A stretch of 64,000 nt of DNA from Bog-473 sp963707835 (GCA_963707835.1 CAVPRI010000001.1:434001-498000), one strand, 5' to 3'; numbered from the stretch's first letter, positions 6,581 through 16,099 are shown. Notes: generated by a model from the sequence alone, not told the origin. Translations and numbers: made by a program.

Positions 6581-9367
6581 CTATGTCGCGACGGCCAGCC
6601 CACGCCGGTCGCGACGCCGCAGCCACCAGCGGCGGGTCTCGTCGGCACCCCAGACGATGAAGGGGAACGGAGCGAGGACGACCAGCTGGTGTGCTGACGG
6701 CGCGGCCGTGCCGAAGATGGACTGGAAGGCCGGGACGTAGACCACCACGGCGGCGAAGGACAGCGCCACGCCGATGGCGACGAGCAGGAAGCGGTTGGTG
6801 AACACGCCGATCTGGCGCAGCGAGACGCGGTCGGTGCGGGCGGCGAACGCAGTTCCGATCTGGCAGGCGACGATCCCCAGCCACGCCACGGTGGTCGATT
6901 GCCGGTAGAGGTGGTTCAGCGGGGTGCCGGGACCCGTCGGAGCGTTCGGGTGCCACCCGCCAGTGTGCAACGTGAACAGGTAGGCGCCGATGACCAAGGC
7001 CGCCGAGATCACGCCGAGGAAGCCCCAGGACCGCAGCAGGAGTGACTTCCGGATGAGTCGCTCCTTGGGCGGGCGCGGTGGGCGATCCATGAGCCCCGGC
7101 TCGGCCGCTTCCCGGCTCAACGCCAGTGCCGGGAGCGTGTCGGTTCCGAGATCGATGGCCAGCAGCTGAAGGACGGTCAAGGGAAGAGGGATGGCACCGC
7201 CGGCAACGGCAAACAGCAGGAAGGGAGCCACTTCGGGAACGGCATGCGTGAAGATGTAGAAGATGAACTTCCGGACGTTGTCGTAGACCCGCCTTCCCTC
7301 TTCGACCGCGTCGACGACCGTGGCGATATTGTCGTCGGTCAGGACCATCGTGGCGGCTTGCCGGGCCACCTCGGTGCCCGAGCGCCCCATGGCCACGCCG
7401 ATGTCGGCCGCCCGCAAGGCCGGAGCGTCGTTGACACCGTCGCCGGTCATCGCCACGACGTTGCCCGAGCTCCGCAGCGCGTCGGCGATGCGGAGTTTGG
7501 CTTCCGGCGAGCTGCGGGCGAAGACGACCTCGTAGCCATTGGCCAGGAGGGTCTCGAGTTCGGTCTCGCTCATGGCTGCGAGCTCCTCGCCGGCGACCAC
7601 GAGCTGCCCCGCCGGGCCGGTGCCGATGCCGACCTGTCGGGCGATCTCGGCAGCGGTGGCACCGTTGTCCCCGGTGACGACGTGGAACATGATGCCGGCT
7701 CGGTGGGCCTGGGCGATGGCCGCGGCCGCCTCGGGTCGAGGTGGGTCCAACAGGGCCACCAACCCGAGGAAGCAGAGATGGTGCTCTGCCCCGTCCCGCT
7801 CCGTCGGCAGGTGATCGGTTGTGGCGAGCCGACGGCGCGCCACCGCGAGCACGCGGAGCCCACGGCGGCCGTATTCGTCCAGCTCCGCCCGCAGACGACG
7901 ACGGTCGTCGTCGTTCAGAGGTCGTGTGGTCTGATCGTCGAGGCCCACAGAGGTCGACCGCTCCAAGACGGCTTCGGGCGCACCCTTGGTGTGTATCCAA
8001 CGCGAGCCCTCGAGCTCGTCCACCGTGGTCATGAGGCGAAGCGTGGTGTCGAAGCGGTAGAGAGCCAGACGATGGTCCTGGCGTCGTTTCGGGTCGATGT
8101 CGAGTCCAAGGCGTCGGGCCCACTCGAGGAGGGCCGTCTCGGTGGGGTCGCCGGTTGCCGAGCCGGGGCCCAGCTCGGCGGTGCAACACCGCACCACGGT
8201 GGCCGCCATCGTTCGGGTCAGTTCGGCACCCGGCTGGTTGCCGGCGACAAAGGGATCGTGAGCGGTCGCTCCGACGCCGGGCGACGCGCTTCGGACCTGC
8301 ATGCGGTTCTGCGTCAACGTGCCCGTCTTGTCGGTGCAGATGACGGTGGTTGAGCCGAGCGTTTCCACTGCAGAGAGGCGCTTGACCACGGCGCCTCGCC
8401 GGGCAAGGTTCTGTACCCCCACGGCCAGGGCAAGGGTGATGGTGGGCAGGAGCCCTTCAGGGACGTTGGCCACGATCAGTCCGATGGAGAAGCTGAAAGC
8501 AGCCGAGAGCGACAGTCCGGCCGCCACCCCCAGAGGCAAGAAGGCAACGGCCGCCACCACAGCGACGACGCCGATGAGTTTGGCGACGCGGCGAACCTGG
8601 ATCTCGAGAGGGCTGGACTCTCGGCCCACGCGCTGGGACAGGGCCGCAATGCGCCCGATCTCGGTTCGCATGCCGGTCGTGGTCACGACGGCCTGAGACT
8701 CACCACCCAGGCAGGCCGTCCCGCTGAAGAGCATGTCCGACGCGGAGAGCAGGTCCTTCGCGACCGTCGTCTCCTGTGGTGACCGAGTGACCGGCTGAGA
8801 CTCGCCGGTCAGTGTCGACATGTCCACGTCGACCGTGCCTTTGATTATCCGGGCATCGGCGCTGATCCGGTCACCCTCTTCGATCACGAGGATGTCGCCG
8901 CGGACCAGGTCCGCCGCATCGACCTGGAGCCGTCTCCCGCCCCGCACGACGCTGGACGACTCGGGGAGATAGGCCGCCAGGGCCTCGACCGCATGTTCGG
9001 CGTGGATCTCCTGAAAGAAGGCGAACACGGCGTTGATGACGATGACGGCCACCACGGCCTCGGCGAGGGTGAGGGTGCCATTGACCGCGGCCAGGACCGC
9101 GGCCACGGCCAAGAGGATGGCCAGCGGGTGGGTGAACTGGGCGGCGAGCTCCCGAGGCCAGCGCGGCCCCCCTCGGCGCGCCAGGACGTTCGGACCGTCG
9201 ACGAGCAGCCGACGGGCAGCCTCCTGCTCGCTCAGCCCGTCGGGGGAACTACGAAGGTCGCGGAAGAGCAGATGGACGGGTTCACCCGGGTCCACCTCGA
9301 GACCCGCCTCGATCTGGGGGTGCGTGGTGGGATCGGCCCGCGCCTGGCCCAGGTCCATGGCCTTCAT
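6581..9367 (-). CDS. P2-type cation-transporting ATPase (Na+,K+/Ca2+ ATPase-like)
   Basis: A full-length 928-residue P-type ATPase. Visible in order: N-terminal cation ATPase domain (GLSEQEAARRLL), first two membrane segments (about 78-120), actuator motif TGES (187-190), membrane motif NVPEGLLPT (301-309), phosphorylated Asp346 in CTDKTGTLTQN, KGAPE in the nucleotide domain, TGDGVNDAPAL hinge, and six C-terminal membrane segments. TGESQPVTRSP and NVPEGLLPT resemble the Na+,K+-type P2C branch more than the bacterial Ca2+ pumps. No beta subunit is nearby. It stands alone and is unrelated in detail to the CtpE-like pump at the window start. Cation specificity is uncertain. Confidence 0.92.
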   Translation of the reverse strand: MKAMDLGQARADPTTHPQIEAGLEVDPGEPVHLLFRDLRSSPDGLSEQEAARRLLVDGPNVLARRGGPRWPRELAAQFTHPLAILLAVAAVLAAVNGTLTLAEAVVAVIVINAVFAFFQEIHAEHAVEALAAYLPESSSVVRGGRRLQVDAADLVRGDILVIEEGDRISADARIIKGTVDVDMSTLTGESQPVTRSPQETTVAKDLLSASDMLFSGTACLGGESQAVVTTTGMRTEIGRIAALSQRVGRESSPLEIQVRRVAKLIGVVAVVAAVAFLPLGVAAGLSLSAAFSFSIGLIVANVPEGLLPTITLALAVGVQNLARRGAVVKRLSAVETLGSTTVICTDKTGTLTQNRMQVRSASPGVGATAHDPFVAGNQPGAELTRTMAATVVRCCTAELGPGSATGDPTETALLEWARRLGLDIDPKRRQDHRLALYRFDTTLRLMTTVDELEGSRWIHTKGAPEAVLERSTSVGLDDQTTRPLNDDDRRRLRAELDEYGRRGLRVLAVARRRLATTDHLPTERDGAEHHLCFLGLVALLDPPRPEAAAAIAQAHRAGIMFHVVTGDNGATAAEIARQVGIGTGPAGQLVVAGEELAAMSETELETLLANGYEVVFARSSPEAKLRIADALRSSGNVVAMTGDGVNDAPALRAADIGVAMGRSGTEVARQAATMVLTDDNIATVVDAVEEGRRVYDNVRKFIFYIFTHAVPEVAPFLLFAVAGGAIPLPLTVLQLLAIDLGTDTLPALALSREAAEPGLMDRPPRPPKERLIRKSLLLRSWGFLGVISAALVIGAYLFTLHTGGWHPNAPTGPGTPLNHLYRQSTTVAWLGIVACQIGTAFAARTDRVSLRQIGVFTNRFLLVAIGVALSFAAVVVYVPAFQSIFGTAAPSAHQLVVLAPFPFIVWGADETRRWWLRRRDRRGLAVAT

Positions 9368-9550
9368 GGTGTCCGGGCCACAAGCTCTTGAGCAGGGTCG
9401 AAAGACTCACCAGGAGCAAGTGCCGCATCCTCGATGGCGAGTCGGGCCGTGAGCTCCGGCGCGTGTGGGAGCTCGCCGTGGGTGGCTGACCTGCAGACTT
9501 TGAGCCCGCGGCCGGGTGGGAAAGGTGGGAGTAGGATCCAAAAGGTAGGG

Positions 9551-9577
9551 ATTGCCAGTTGCGAGGCAACTGGCAAT
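9551..9577. promoter_or_regulatory. Perfect 12-base inverted repeat upstream of P450
   Basis: Arms ATTGCCAGTTGC (9551-9562) and GCAACTGGCAAT (9566-9577) are separated by GAG. It lies 50 bases before the P450 start and has no T-run after it, so an operator fits better than a terminator. No regulator gene adjoins it. Confidence 0.6.
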
Positions 9578-9586
9578 AAGTTGGAC

Positions 9587-9616
9587 CGACCGAGAGCTGG
9601 ATCGACCGAGAGCTGG
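9587..9616 (+). repeat. 14-base direct repeat in P450 leader
   Basis: CGACCGAGAGCTGG occurs twice (9587-9600 and 9603-9616), with a 16-base period, directly before the GGGGGAG ribosome-binding site of the P450 gene. It may be a second regulator site or a small duplication. It lies in a 260-base gap that has no gene. Confidence 0.6.
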
Positions 9617-9627
9617 GGGAGTGGAAC

Positions 9628-10827
9628 ATGACCGTGGTGAGCGCAGGGGCCGACGTCTATTACGACCCGTACGACCGGGAGATCCTCTCCGATCCGTACC
9701 CTGCCTTCCGGCGCCTACGTGACGAGGCGCCGCTCTACTACAACGAGCGCTACGACTTCTGGGCGCTCAGCCGGTTCGCCGACGTGGAAGCTGCGTTGGT
9801 GGACAAGCTGCGGTTCAGCAGTGAGAAAGGCGTCGTTCTCGACATCATCAAGGCTGATGTCGAGATGCCGCCGGGCACCCTCATCCACGAGCAGCCCCCG
9901 AGCCACACCGTGCATCGGCAACTCCTGTCACGTGTGTTCACCCCCAAGGCCATCGCGGCGATCGAACCGGCCGTGCGTCGGTTCTGCGCAGCACGCCTTG
10001 ACGATCTCGTCGGGTCCGAATCGTTCGACTTCGTTGCCGAGTTCGCACAGTTCGTGCCCATGAGGGTCTTCGGCATGCTCCTCGGCATACCCGAGGAGGA
10101 CCAGATGCGGGTCTTCGAACACGTCGAGCAGGGAATGAACACGGAAGCCGGCAAGCCGAGCGCGTACGAGGACGGGTTCCCGACCGGAGAGTTCTACGCC
10201 GAGTGGGTCGACGACCGCATGGAGAACCCCCGGGACGACGTCATCACGCGCCTGGTCACGATCGAGTTCGACGACGAGAACGGCGTCCACCGTCGGCTCA
10301 CGCGCCAGGAGGCGCTGACATATCTGAGCGTCATCGCGGGCGCCGGCAACCACACGACGAACCGGTTGATCAGCTGGACCGCCAAGTTGCTGGCCGAACA
10401 CCCAGACGCACGTCGTGAGCTTCACGCTGATCGATCGCTGATACCGGCAGCCATCGAGGAGACGTTGCGCTTCGAGCCTTCGTCCACCCAGATTGCGCGC
10501 TGGCTACCCAATGACGTGGAGCTCTACGATCAGGTGGTGCCCGCCGGCAGTGCCGTGCTGTGCTGCGCCGGCTCCGCCAATCGCGACGAGCGGGTCTTCC
10601 CGGACCCAGATCGCTTCGATATTCACCGGAAGTTTGGGCACCACTTGACGTTCGGGTACGGCCCCCACTTCTGCCTCGGCGCCGCACTTGCCCGTCTCGA
10701 GGGCCGAGTGGCGCTTGACGAGATGCTGAACCGGTTTCCCGAATGGGATGTCGATCTCGAACAGAGCGAGCTCGGGACCGCGCCGGGCGTGCGCGGCTAC
10801 TCGTCACTGCGTCTCGTCATCCCGTGA
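9628..10827 (+). CDS. Cytochrome P450 (His in the I-helix acid position)
   Basis: A 399-residue soluble bacterial P450. Seen: the K-helix ExxR (EETLRFEP), the haem-binding FGYGPHFCLG with ligand Cys349, and the I-helix AGNHTTNR. The usual acidic residue of the (A/G)Gx(D/E)T proton-relay motif is His here. The N terminus (DPYDREILSDPYPAFRRLRDEAPLYYNERYDFWALSR pattern) closely parallels the second P450 at 13350-14549, so the two are paralogues of one subfamily. Redox partners are not in the window. Substrate unknown; neighbouring formaldehyde-detoxifying genes would fit an oxidative demethylase. A strong GGGGGAG lies before the ATG. Confidence 0.93.
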   Translation: MTVVSAGADVYYDPYDREILSDPYPAFRRLRDEAPLYYNERYDFWALSRFADVEAALVDKLRFSSEKGVVLDIIKADVEMPPGTLIHEQPPSHTVHRQLLSRVFTPKAIAAIEPAVRRFCAARLDDLVGSESFDFVAEFAQFVPMRVFGMLLGIPEEDQMRVFEHVEQGMNTEAGKPSAYEDGFPTGEFYAEWVDDRMENPRDDVITRLVTIEFDDENGVHRRLTRQEALTYLSVIAGAGNHTTNRLISWTAKLLAEHPDARRELHADRSLIPAAIEETLRFEPSSTQIARWLPNDVELYDQVVPAGSAVLCCAGSANRDERVFPDPDRFDIHRKFGHHLTFGYGPHFCLGAALARLEGRVALDEMLNRFPEWDVDLEQSELGTAPGVRGYSSLRLVIP

Positions 10828-10830
10828 CGA

Positions 10831-11388
10831 TCAGCTGAGGCCGGCTATCCACTCCTCGGTCGTCGTCACCGTGGCCCTCATGGGGAGGACCTTGCCGCAC
10901 AGGACGCGGTGGACCTCGGCGTCGGGATCTGCGCAACTGTCGGAGAGCACGGTCACCGAGTAGTCCAGGTCTGCTGCCTCGATCGCCGTCGAGAGGACGA
11001 CACCGCTCGTTCCCACCCCGGTCAGGACGAGTCGGCCGACGGACGACGCGCGGAGGAGAATCTCGAGGTCGGTGCCCCTGAAGGCACTGGCTCGGCTGCC
11101 GTCGACGACCAGATCTCCCGACTGCGGGTGAATGAGCTCGAGGATCTCCGCGCCCGAGCGACCCTTCTCGAACGCGTCGAAGAAGGGGTTGGACCGGGCG
11201 CCGGCCTGGACCTCTGGCCGCCCTGTGCGGAAGATCATGCGGACGTACACGACCGGAATGTGGTGCGCGCGCGCCGCTCCGGTGGCGGCGGCGAGGTGGT
11301 CAACCAGCCCGGCGGGATCGGACAGCGGGGTGATCAGCCCGTTCTGCATGTGCATGACGAGCAGCGCGGTAGGCGAGTGGTCGTCCAC
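10831..11388 (-). CDS. Isochorismatase-fold hydrolase with altered catalytic residues
   Basis: A 185-residue protein of the isochorismatase/cysteine hydrolase fold (ALLVMHMQNG...PVVYVRM...GTDLEILLR...LVLTGVGTSGVVLSTAIEAADLDY...VLSDSCADP). The family's catalytic triad is Asp-Lys-Cys. Here the Asp of the DMQ motif is His13 and the Cys position in GVGTSGVV is not Cys. Related actinobacterial proteins share this GVxTSGVVLST form, so it may be a non-hydrolytic or differently catalytic subgroup. It is convergent with the P450, their ends only 3 bases apart. Function unknown beyond the fold. Confidence 0.82.
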   Translation of the reverse strand: MDDHSPTALLVMHMQNGLITPLSDPAGLVDHLAAATGAARAHHIPVVYVRMIFRTGRPEVQAGARSNPFFDAFEKGRSGAEILELIHPQSGDLVVDGSRASAFRGTDLEILLRASSVGRLVLTGVGTSGVVLSTAIEAADLDYSVTVLSDSCADPDAEVHRVLCGKVLPMRATVTTTEEWIAGLS

Positions 11389-11430
11389 GGATGCCGAGCG
11401 TAGCCAGCCCTCGTGGTGTTGTCACCGACG

Positions 11431-12043
11431 TTATCCGTGGTCCCGGATCCAGTCGGCAAGGTGCGGGGCTTCGGCTCCGATGGTCGTCTCCTCCCCGTGC
11501 CCGGTCAGCACGCGTGTGGAGGGGGGAAGGACGAGGAGGCGGTCACGGATGGACTTGATGATGGTGGGGAAATCGGAGTAGCTGCGGCCGGTGGAGCCCG
11601 GCCCGCCGCGGAAGAGCGTGTCGCCCGAGAACACCACCTGCCCCGCCTCGTCGTAGATGCAGCAACCCCCCGGGCGAGTGCCCAGGCGTGTGCAGCACCC
11701 GAAGCGTGGTGTCTCCTGCGGTCACCGTCATGCCTTCGGCCAGGAAGCCGTCCGGGGGTGCGGTCCGGATGGACCGCCCGCCACAGGACGAGGTCGTCGG
11801 GGTGCAGCCGACCGGAGCGCCGAGTGCCCCGGCCAGGTCGGTGGCGGCGTTGATGTGATCGTTGTGGCCGTGGGTGGCCATGATGGCCACCGTCCGGCGG
11901 CCTCCCACTGCAGCGGCGATGGGTCGGTGGTCGTGGGCGGCATCGATCACCACCACCTCGGCGTCGTTGCCGACCAGCCAGATGTTGTTCTCCACCTCGA
12001 AGTCCTCGCCGTCGAGCGAGAAGACGCCGGTCCCCGAGGTCAC
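11431..12043 (-). CDS. MBL-fold hydrolase, partner of mycothiol formaldehyde dehydrogenase, frameshifted
   Basis: A metallo-beta-lactamase-fold protein of about 205 residues with the zinc motif THGHNDH and a downstream FSGDTLF segment. It follows the MscR-like dehydrogenase with a 12-base gap. In mycobacteria the same pair occurs (Rv2259/Rv2260), where the MBL protein is thought to hydrolyse the S-formylmycothiol product or recycle the thiol. Three indels disturb the frame: a missing base near 11811, an extra base near 11755 (which together restore frame), and one in the C6 run at 11666-11671, after which the C-terminal 65 residues continue in another frame. The start is GTG 12043 (TSGTGVFSLDGEDFEVENN follows). 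The clustering of errors suggests sequencing noise rather than decay. Confidence 0.78.
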
Positions 12044-12055
12044 GATCGCGTTCGA

Positions 12056-13146
12056 TCATCCGATGACCACGACCGAGCGCAGCACCTCGCCGCGCTCCAT
12101 CCGGTGGAACGCCTCCTCCACGTCATCGAGGGCGATGGTCTCGGAGACGAACTGGTCGAGGTCGAGTCGACCCTGAAGGTAGAGGTCGACCAGCACCGGG
12201 AAATCACGCGAGGGCAGGCAGTCGCCGTACCAACTGGGCTTGAGGCGACCGCCACGACCGAAGAACTCGATCATGGGCAGGTCGATCCGCATGTCGGGCG
12301 TCGGCACGCCCACCTGCACCAGGGTGCCGGCCAGGTCGCGGGCGAAGAAGGCCTGTTCCATGACCGCAGGGTGGCCCACCGCCTCGATGCACACGTCGGC
12401 ACCGATGCCTCCGGTGAGTGCCCGTACCGCCTCCACGGCGTCACCCGCCGTGGCGTCGACGACGTGGGTGGCTCCGAAGCGCTGGGCCAGCTCGAGCTTG
12501 TTCGTATCGAGGTCGATGGCGATCACCGTGGACGCGCCGGCCAGACGGGCTCCGGCTACCGCGGCACACCCCACGCCGCCACAGCCGAAGACGGCCACGG
12601 AGTCTCCTGGTCCGACCTCGCCGGTGAACATGGCCGCGCCGAGCCCCGCCATGACGCCGCAGCCGAGCAGCCCGACCGCCTCGGGTCGGGCCGCCGGGTC
12701 GACCTTCGTGCACTGACCGGCGGCCACGAGCGTCTTCTCGGCAAAGGCGCCGATGCCGAGTGCCGGGGAGAGGGCGTGTGCCGTCCGTGAGGGTCATCTT
12801 CTGGGTGGCGTTGCGGGTGGCGAAGCAGTACCAGGGCCGTCCCCGTCGGCACGCAGCGGCACTCGCCGCACACCGCCCGCCAGTTGAGGACGACGAAGTC
12901 CCCCGGCTGGACCGATGTCACGTCGGGACCGACCGACTCGACGATGCCGGCCGCCTCGTGGCCGAGAAGGAACGGGAACTCGTCGTTGATCCCGCCTTCC
13001 CGGTAGTGGAGATCGGTGTGGCACACGCCGCAGGCCTGCACCCGCACGACCGCCTCACCCGCTCCGGGATCGGGAACCAGGATGTGCACGGTGGACACCG
13101 GCTCGCCCTTGGCCAGGGCCACCACACCTCGTACCTGATCTGTCAC
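12056..13146 (-). CDS. mscR: S-(hydroxymethyl)mycothiol dehydrogenase (MscR/AdhE2-like), frameshifted
   Basis: A zinc-dependent medium-chain dehydrogenase that oxidises the formaldehyde-mycothiol adduct. Seen: N-terminal VRGVVALAKGEPV, catalytic-zinc segment ACGVCHTDLHYREGG, GHEAAG, structural-zinc Cys segment CGECRC, Rossmann GCGGVG, and the C-terminal WYGDCLPSRDFP and LYLQGRL blocks typical of the mycothiol enzyme. GTG 13146 follows GGAGGA. The frame breaks near 12845 (after CGECRC) and near 12775 (before GIGAFAEK); all three frames together give an uninterrupted match. It forms an operon with the MBL hydrolase. Mycothiol use implies an actinobacterial host. Confidence 0.85.
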
Positions 13147-13261
13147 ACCGTTCCTCCGCGAGCCCATGCCGGGCGGCGTTCTGACCTCATCGGCATCCGA
13201 CGGGTACATGTGACCGCTCGGCCAACATTGTTTCGTGGGCTTCACCGTACGCCGCTCACCG

Positions 13262-13286
13262 AACCTGCGGGAAGTGCTCGCAGGTT
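13262..13286 (-). terminator. Hairpin after second P450
   Basis: Perfect 8-base arms (AACCTGCG and CGCAGGTT) around a 9-base loop, about 65 bases past the P450 stop and upstream of mscR on the same strand. It is a plausible factor-independent terminator without a long U tract, as often seen in actinobacteria. The rest of the 200-base gap should hold the mscR promoter, but no clear -10/-35 is visible. Confidence 0.5.
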
Positions 13287-13349
13287 GGCCTGTGGGGGAG
13301 AGCCCGCCTTGGGTTGGCGAGTTCCCGCGTCTGAGGTGGGGAGGAAGGC

Positions 13350-14549
13350 TTACCCGACGTCGACCGGGAGGCTCTCCCACCCTCGGGTGTCGATGCCCTT
13401 GGTCAGCGTGGCGTTGTCATAGTCGGCGGTCCACTCGGGGATGCGGGGCAAGATGGTCTCCAGCGCGATACGCGCCTCGATCTTGGCCAGGTTGGCACCC
13501 AGGCAGAAGTGGGGGCCGAAGCTGAAGGTGAAGATCTGCGCAGGCTTGCGGTGGATGTCGAAGCGCTCGGAGTCCTCCCACTTCGCCTCGTCACGATTGG
13601 CCGCCGGAGGCAGCAGCACGACGATGCTCTCGGCGGGAATGGTCTGACCGTGGAACTCGGTGTCCTTGGTGCTCCAGCGGCAGAAGTGATACGAGGGCGG
13701 CTCGCAACGCAGGACCTCCTCGAACGCCTGGGGGATCATGGAAGGGTTGTCGACCAGCTCGCGTCGCTGGTCCGGATGGTCGCTCAGGAGGCTGCCGGCC
13801 CATGAGATGCCCGTGGCGGTCGTGTCGCTTCCCGCCGTGGTGATGAGGGTGAGGTAGGTCACCGTCTCGTCGCGTCGCAGTGTGCGCCTGGTTCCCGTCT
13901 CGTCTTCGAACTCGAAGTGCATGAGCTGCGTCATGACATCGTCCGAGGGGTGTTGCTCGCGCCAGTCGAGGTACTCGTTGAACCACGCCGCCGAATCGAG
14001 GATCCCCTGCATCAGCTGCTGGTCGGGGTCCGCAGAACCCTCGTGGAGGTTCTTCTGGAAGATGGCCAGCAGTTCAGCCTGATCCTCCTTTGGTACGCCG
14101 ACCAACATGCCGATGACCTGGACCGGCAGCCGCAGTGCGAAGTCGCGCATGAAGTCGAAGCGGTCACGCCCGACGAGCTCGTCGACGATCTCCTCGCTGA
14201 GCGCCCGGATCTGGGGCTCGAGGTTCGACACGGCGCGCGGGGTGAACAGTCGCGCCACGATGCTCCGGTGCATCGTGTGCATCGGAGCATCCTCGTTGAT
14301 GAACAGTCCGGGCGGCATCTCGATGCCCTGACGGAGGATGTTGTAGACCATTCCCTTGCCCGAGATGAAGGTCTCTCGGTCCGTCAGGACGCGACCGAGA
14401 TCATCGTGACGGCTGAGGGCGTAGAAGTCGTAGGCCTCGTTGTAATAGACCGGCGCCTCGTTGCGCAGCCGACGGAACGTCTCGTACGGCGACGCGTAGA
14501 TGTCCCGGTCGTACATGTCGTAGTTGACGCCGGTCTCGGTAACGGTCAT
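13350..14549 (-). CDS. Cytochrome P450
   Basis: A 399-residue P450, the same length as the one at 9628, with ligand Cys349 at the same position. Motifs: I-helix TAGSDTTATG with the normal acid, K-helix EEVLRCEPP (ExxR), and haem loop FSFGPHFCLGANLAK. ATG 14549 is supported by GGAGG nine bases upstream; longer in-frame starts lack a ribosome-binding site. The N terminus (NYDMYDRDIYASPYETFRRLRNEAPVYYNEAYDFYALSR pattern) is paralogous to the first P450. It lies directly upstream of mscR on the same strand, which suits a P450 whose turnover releases formaldehyde. Substrate unknown. Confidence 0.94.
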   Translation of the reverse strand: MTVTETGVNYDMYDRDIYASPYETFRRLRNEAPVYYNEAYDFYALSRHDDLGRVLTDRETFISGKGMVYNILRQGIEMPPGLFINEDAPMHTMHRSIVARLFTPRAVSNLEPQIRALSEEIVDELVGRDRFDFMRDFALRLPVQVIGMLVGVPKEDQAELLAIFQKNLHEGSADPDQQLMQGILDSAAWFNEYLDWREQHPSDDVMTQLMHFEFEDETGTRRTLRRDETVTYLTLITTAGSDTTATGISWAGSLLSDHPDQRRELVDNPSMIPQAFEEVLRCEPPSYHFCRWSTKDTEFHGQTIPAESIVVLLPPAANRDEAKWEDSERFDIHRKPAQIFTFSFGPHFCLGANLAKIEARIALETILPRIPEWTADYDNATLTKGIDTRGWESLPVDVG

Positions 14550-14786
14550 GTCCAAAGCCTCCAAGGTGTGTGACGAGAGAGATGACGAAGGGGTCCAGGG
14601 AAAGCGGCCTTGAACTCGGTGGTTCGTCGAGGTGAGGCCGAAGTCTCGCGACTGAAGATGTGTTCCGCATGCCAAGCGTACCAAGGGATTTTCGAGGGAG
14701 CAGAGTGCGGTGGCGTTTCTGCAAAAAGTAAGCCCTATGACTTAGGTTCTCGAACCCCTGACGGTCTCCGACAGCGATGAGCCCGC
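14550..14786. other. Gene-free promoter region of the P450
   Basis: About 240 bases with no supported gene. It contains an AT-rich patch near 14722-14750 (AAAAAGTAAG...TATGACTTAGG) with a weak inverted repeat, the likely promoter/operator of the P450 on the minus strand. Confidence 0.4.
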
Positions 14787-14805
14787 CGGTGAGGATCTCT
14801 CACCG
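14787..14805 (-). terminator. Hairpin after Gfo/Idh oxidoreductase
   Basis: Perfect 7-base arms CGGTGAG/CTCACCG with a 5-base loop, 20 bases beyond the stop of the minus-strand oxidoreductase. No U tract follows. A short terminator is the simplest reading. Confidence 0.5.
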
Positions 14806-14824
14806 AGGGGAGAACCTGGTCCCG

Positions 14825-15895
14825 TCAAAGAGGCGTGACCGCCCTCGCACTGTGCGACCGTTGTGCCGCCTCGATGATCTCGGCGACCAGAACGGCATCC
14901 GCCGGCTCGACCGGGGGAGGGGCACCGTCGATCATGCTCGCCGCGAGACCGGCGTAGAAGCACTGGTAGGCGCCCGGCACCGTGGGTTCGGTTTCGCGTC
15001 CGCCGTTCGTGGTGACGCTGCCCCAGGACGCAGGTGGTTCGTGACCCCAGTCCGGATCGGTTGGCCGGGCTCCCGCCTGGAGGGCTGCTTCCTGGACATC
15101 CATGCCGAACTTGACGTATGCACCGCGGCTTCCGAGCAGCCGGAAGCGGGCTCCCAACTCTGCAGCCACCGCGCTGGCCCAGAGATGGACACGCAGGCCG
15201 TCCGGATAGTGCAGGGCGACGAACACGTCGTCGTCGACCCGTGCTCCGGGACGCCGCACGTCTAACTCCGCGTAGACGGCCTCAGGGCGGCCGAACATCA
15301 CGACGGCCTGGTCGATCAGATGCGTTCCCAGGTCGTAGAGGATCCCGGTCGCGTGTCCCGGTGTCGGGTCTCGCTTCCAGGCGCGAGCGGGCCCGAGCCG
15401 GCCTCCGGCCGCCACCGCTCATAGCGCGATTCGACCCGGTGGAGTGTTCCCAGCCTTTCGGACCCCATGAGCGCGCCGATGGTCCGAAAGTCGCCGTCCC
15501 AACGCCGGTTGTGAAACGGCACCACCAGCCGGCCTGCTTCCTTTGCCATGTTGGCCAGTCGGCGCGCTTCGGCCGAAGAGGGCGCCATCGGCTTGTCCAC
15601 CACCACGTCGCGACCCGCCGAGAGCACCGCCTCTGCCAGGGCCACGTGGGTCTGGTTCGGAGTCGAGATCACCACCAGATCGACCTGGTCGATACGTGTC
15701 AGCAGATCGTCGAAGGTCGAAACCACCTCGGTGTTGGGGTAGCGCTCGCGCACCGCCGATTGGCGTCGGGGGTCGGAGGTGACGATCACTGCCAACTCGA
15801 GACGCGGCTCGGCATCGATGAAGGGGGCGTGGAACATCGAACCGCCGAACCCGTACCCGGCAAGCGCGAGTCTGGCGGTCTCCACGGTTGCTCTC
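14825..15895 (-). CDS. Gfo/Idh/MocA-family NAD(P)-dependent oxidoreductase, one frameshift
   Basis: A dehydrogenase of about 356 residues. The N-terminal Rossmann part (ALAGYGFGGSMFHAPF, then VVISTPNQTHVALAEAVLSAGRDVVVDKP with the EKP-like DKP) is in one frame. The C-terminal Gfo/Idh part (GILYDLGTHLIDQAVVMFG with the catalytic-type D..H) is in another. The frame breaks near 15398-15402 in a GC-rich run, consistent with one missing base. ATG 15895 gives the normal Gfo/Idh start. Such enzymes act on sugars, inositols or their derivatives. It is alone, with a terminator behind it, so its pathway is unknown. Confidence 0.87.
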
Positions 15896-16099
15896 ATCTT
15901 GTCGCAAGGGATGGGCCAGGACGGTGCGGCCCCATCCGGCCGGTCAGCTGCGGGCGGGCCGGGCATCTGACCTGCGGGTGTGACGACAGGGTGTCATTTC
16001 TTCGTCAATCCTTGCTCGCCGACGGTTTCTGCGCATCGCCCGGCGGTAGACTGGGTCCGTCACATCGACCACTGCGGCGTACGCCGTTGGAGATCCTCC

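Noticed and set aside
11666..11671. Phase-variable C6 run in the MBL gene
   Set aside because: Two more indels lie in the same short gene and similar breaks occur throughout the window, so sequencing error explains it better.
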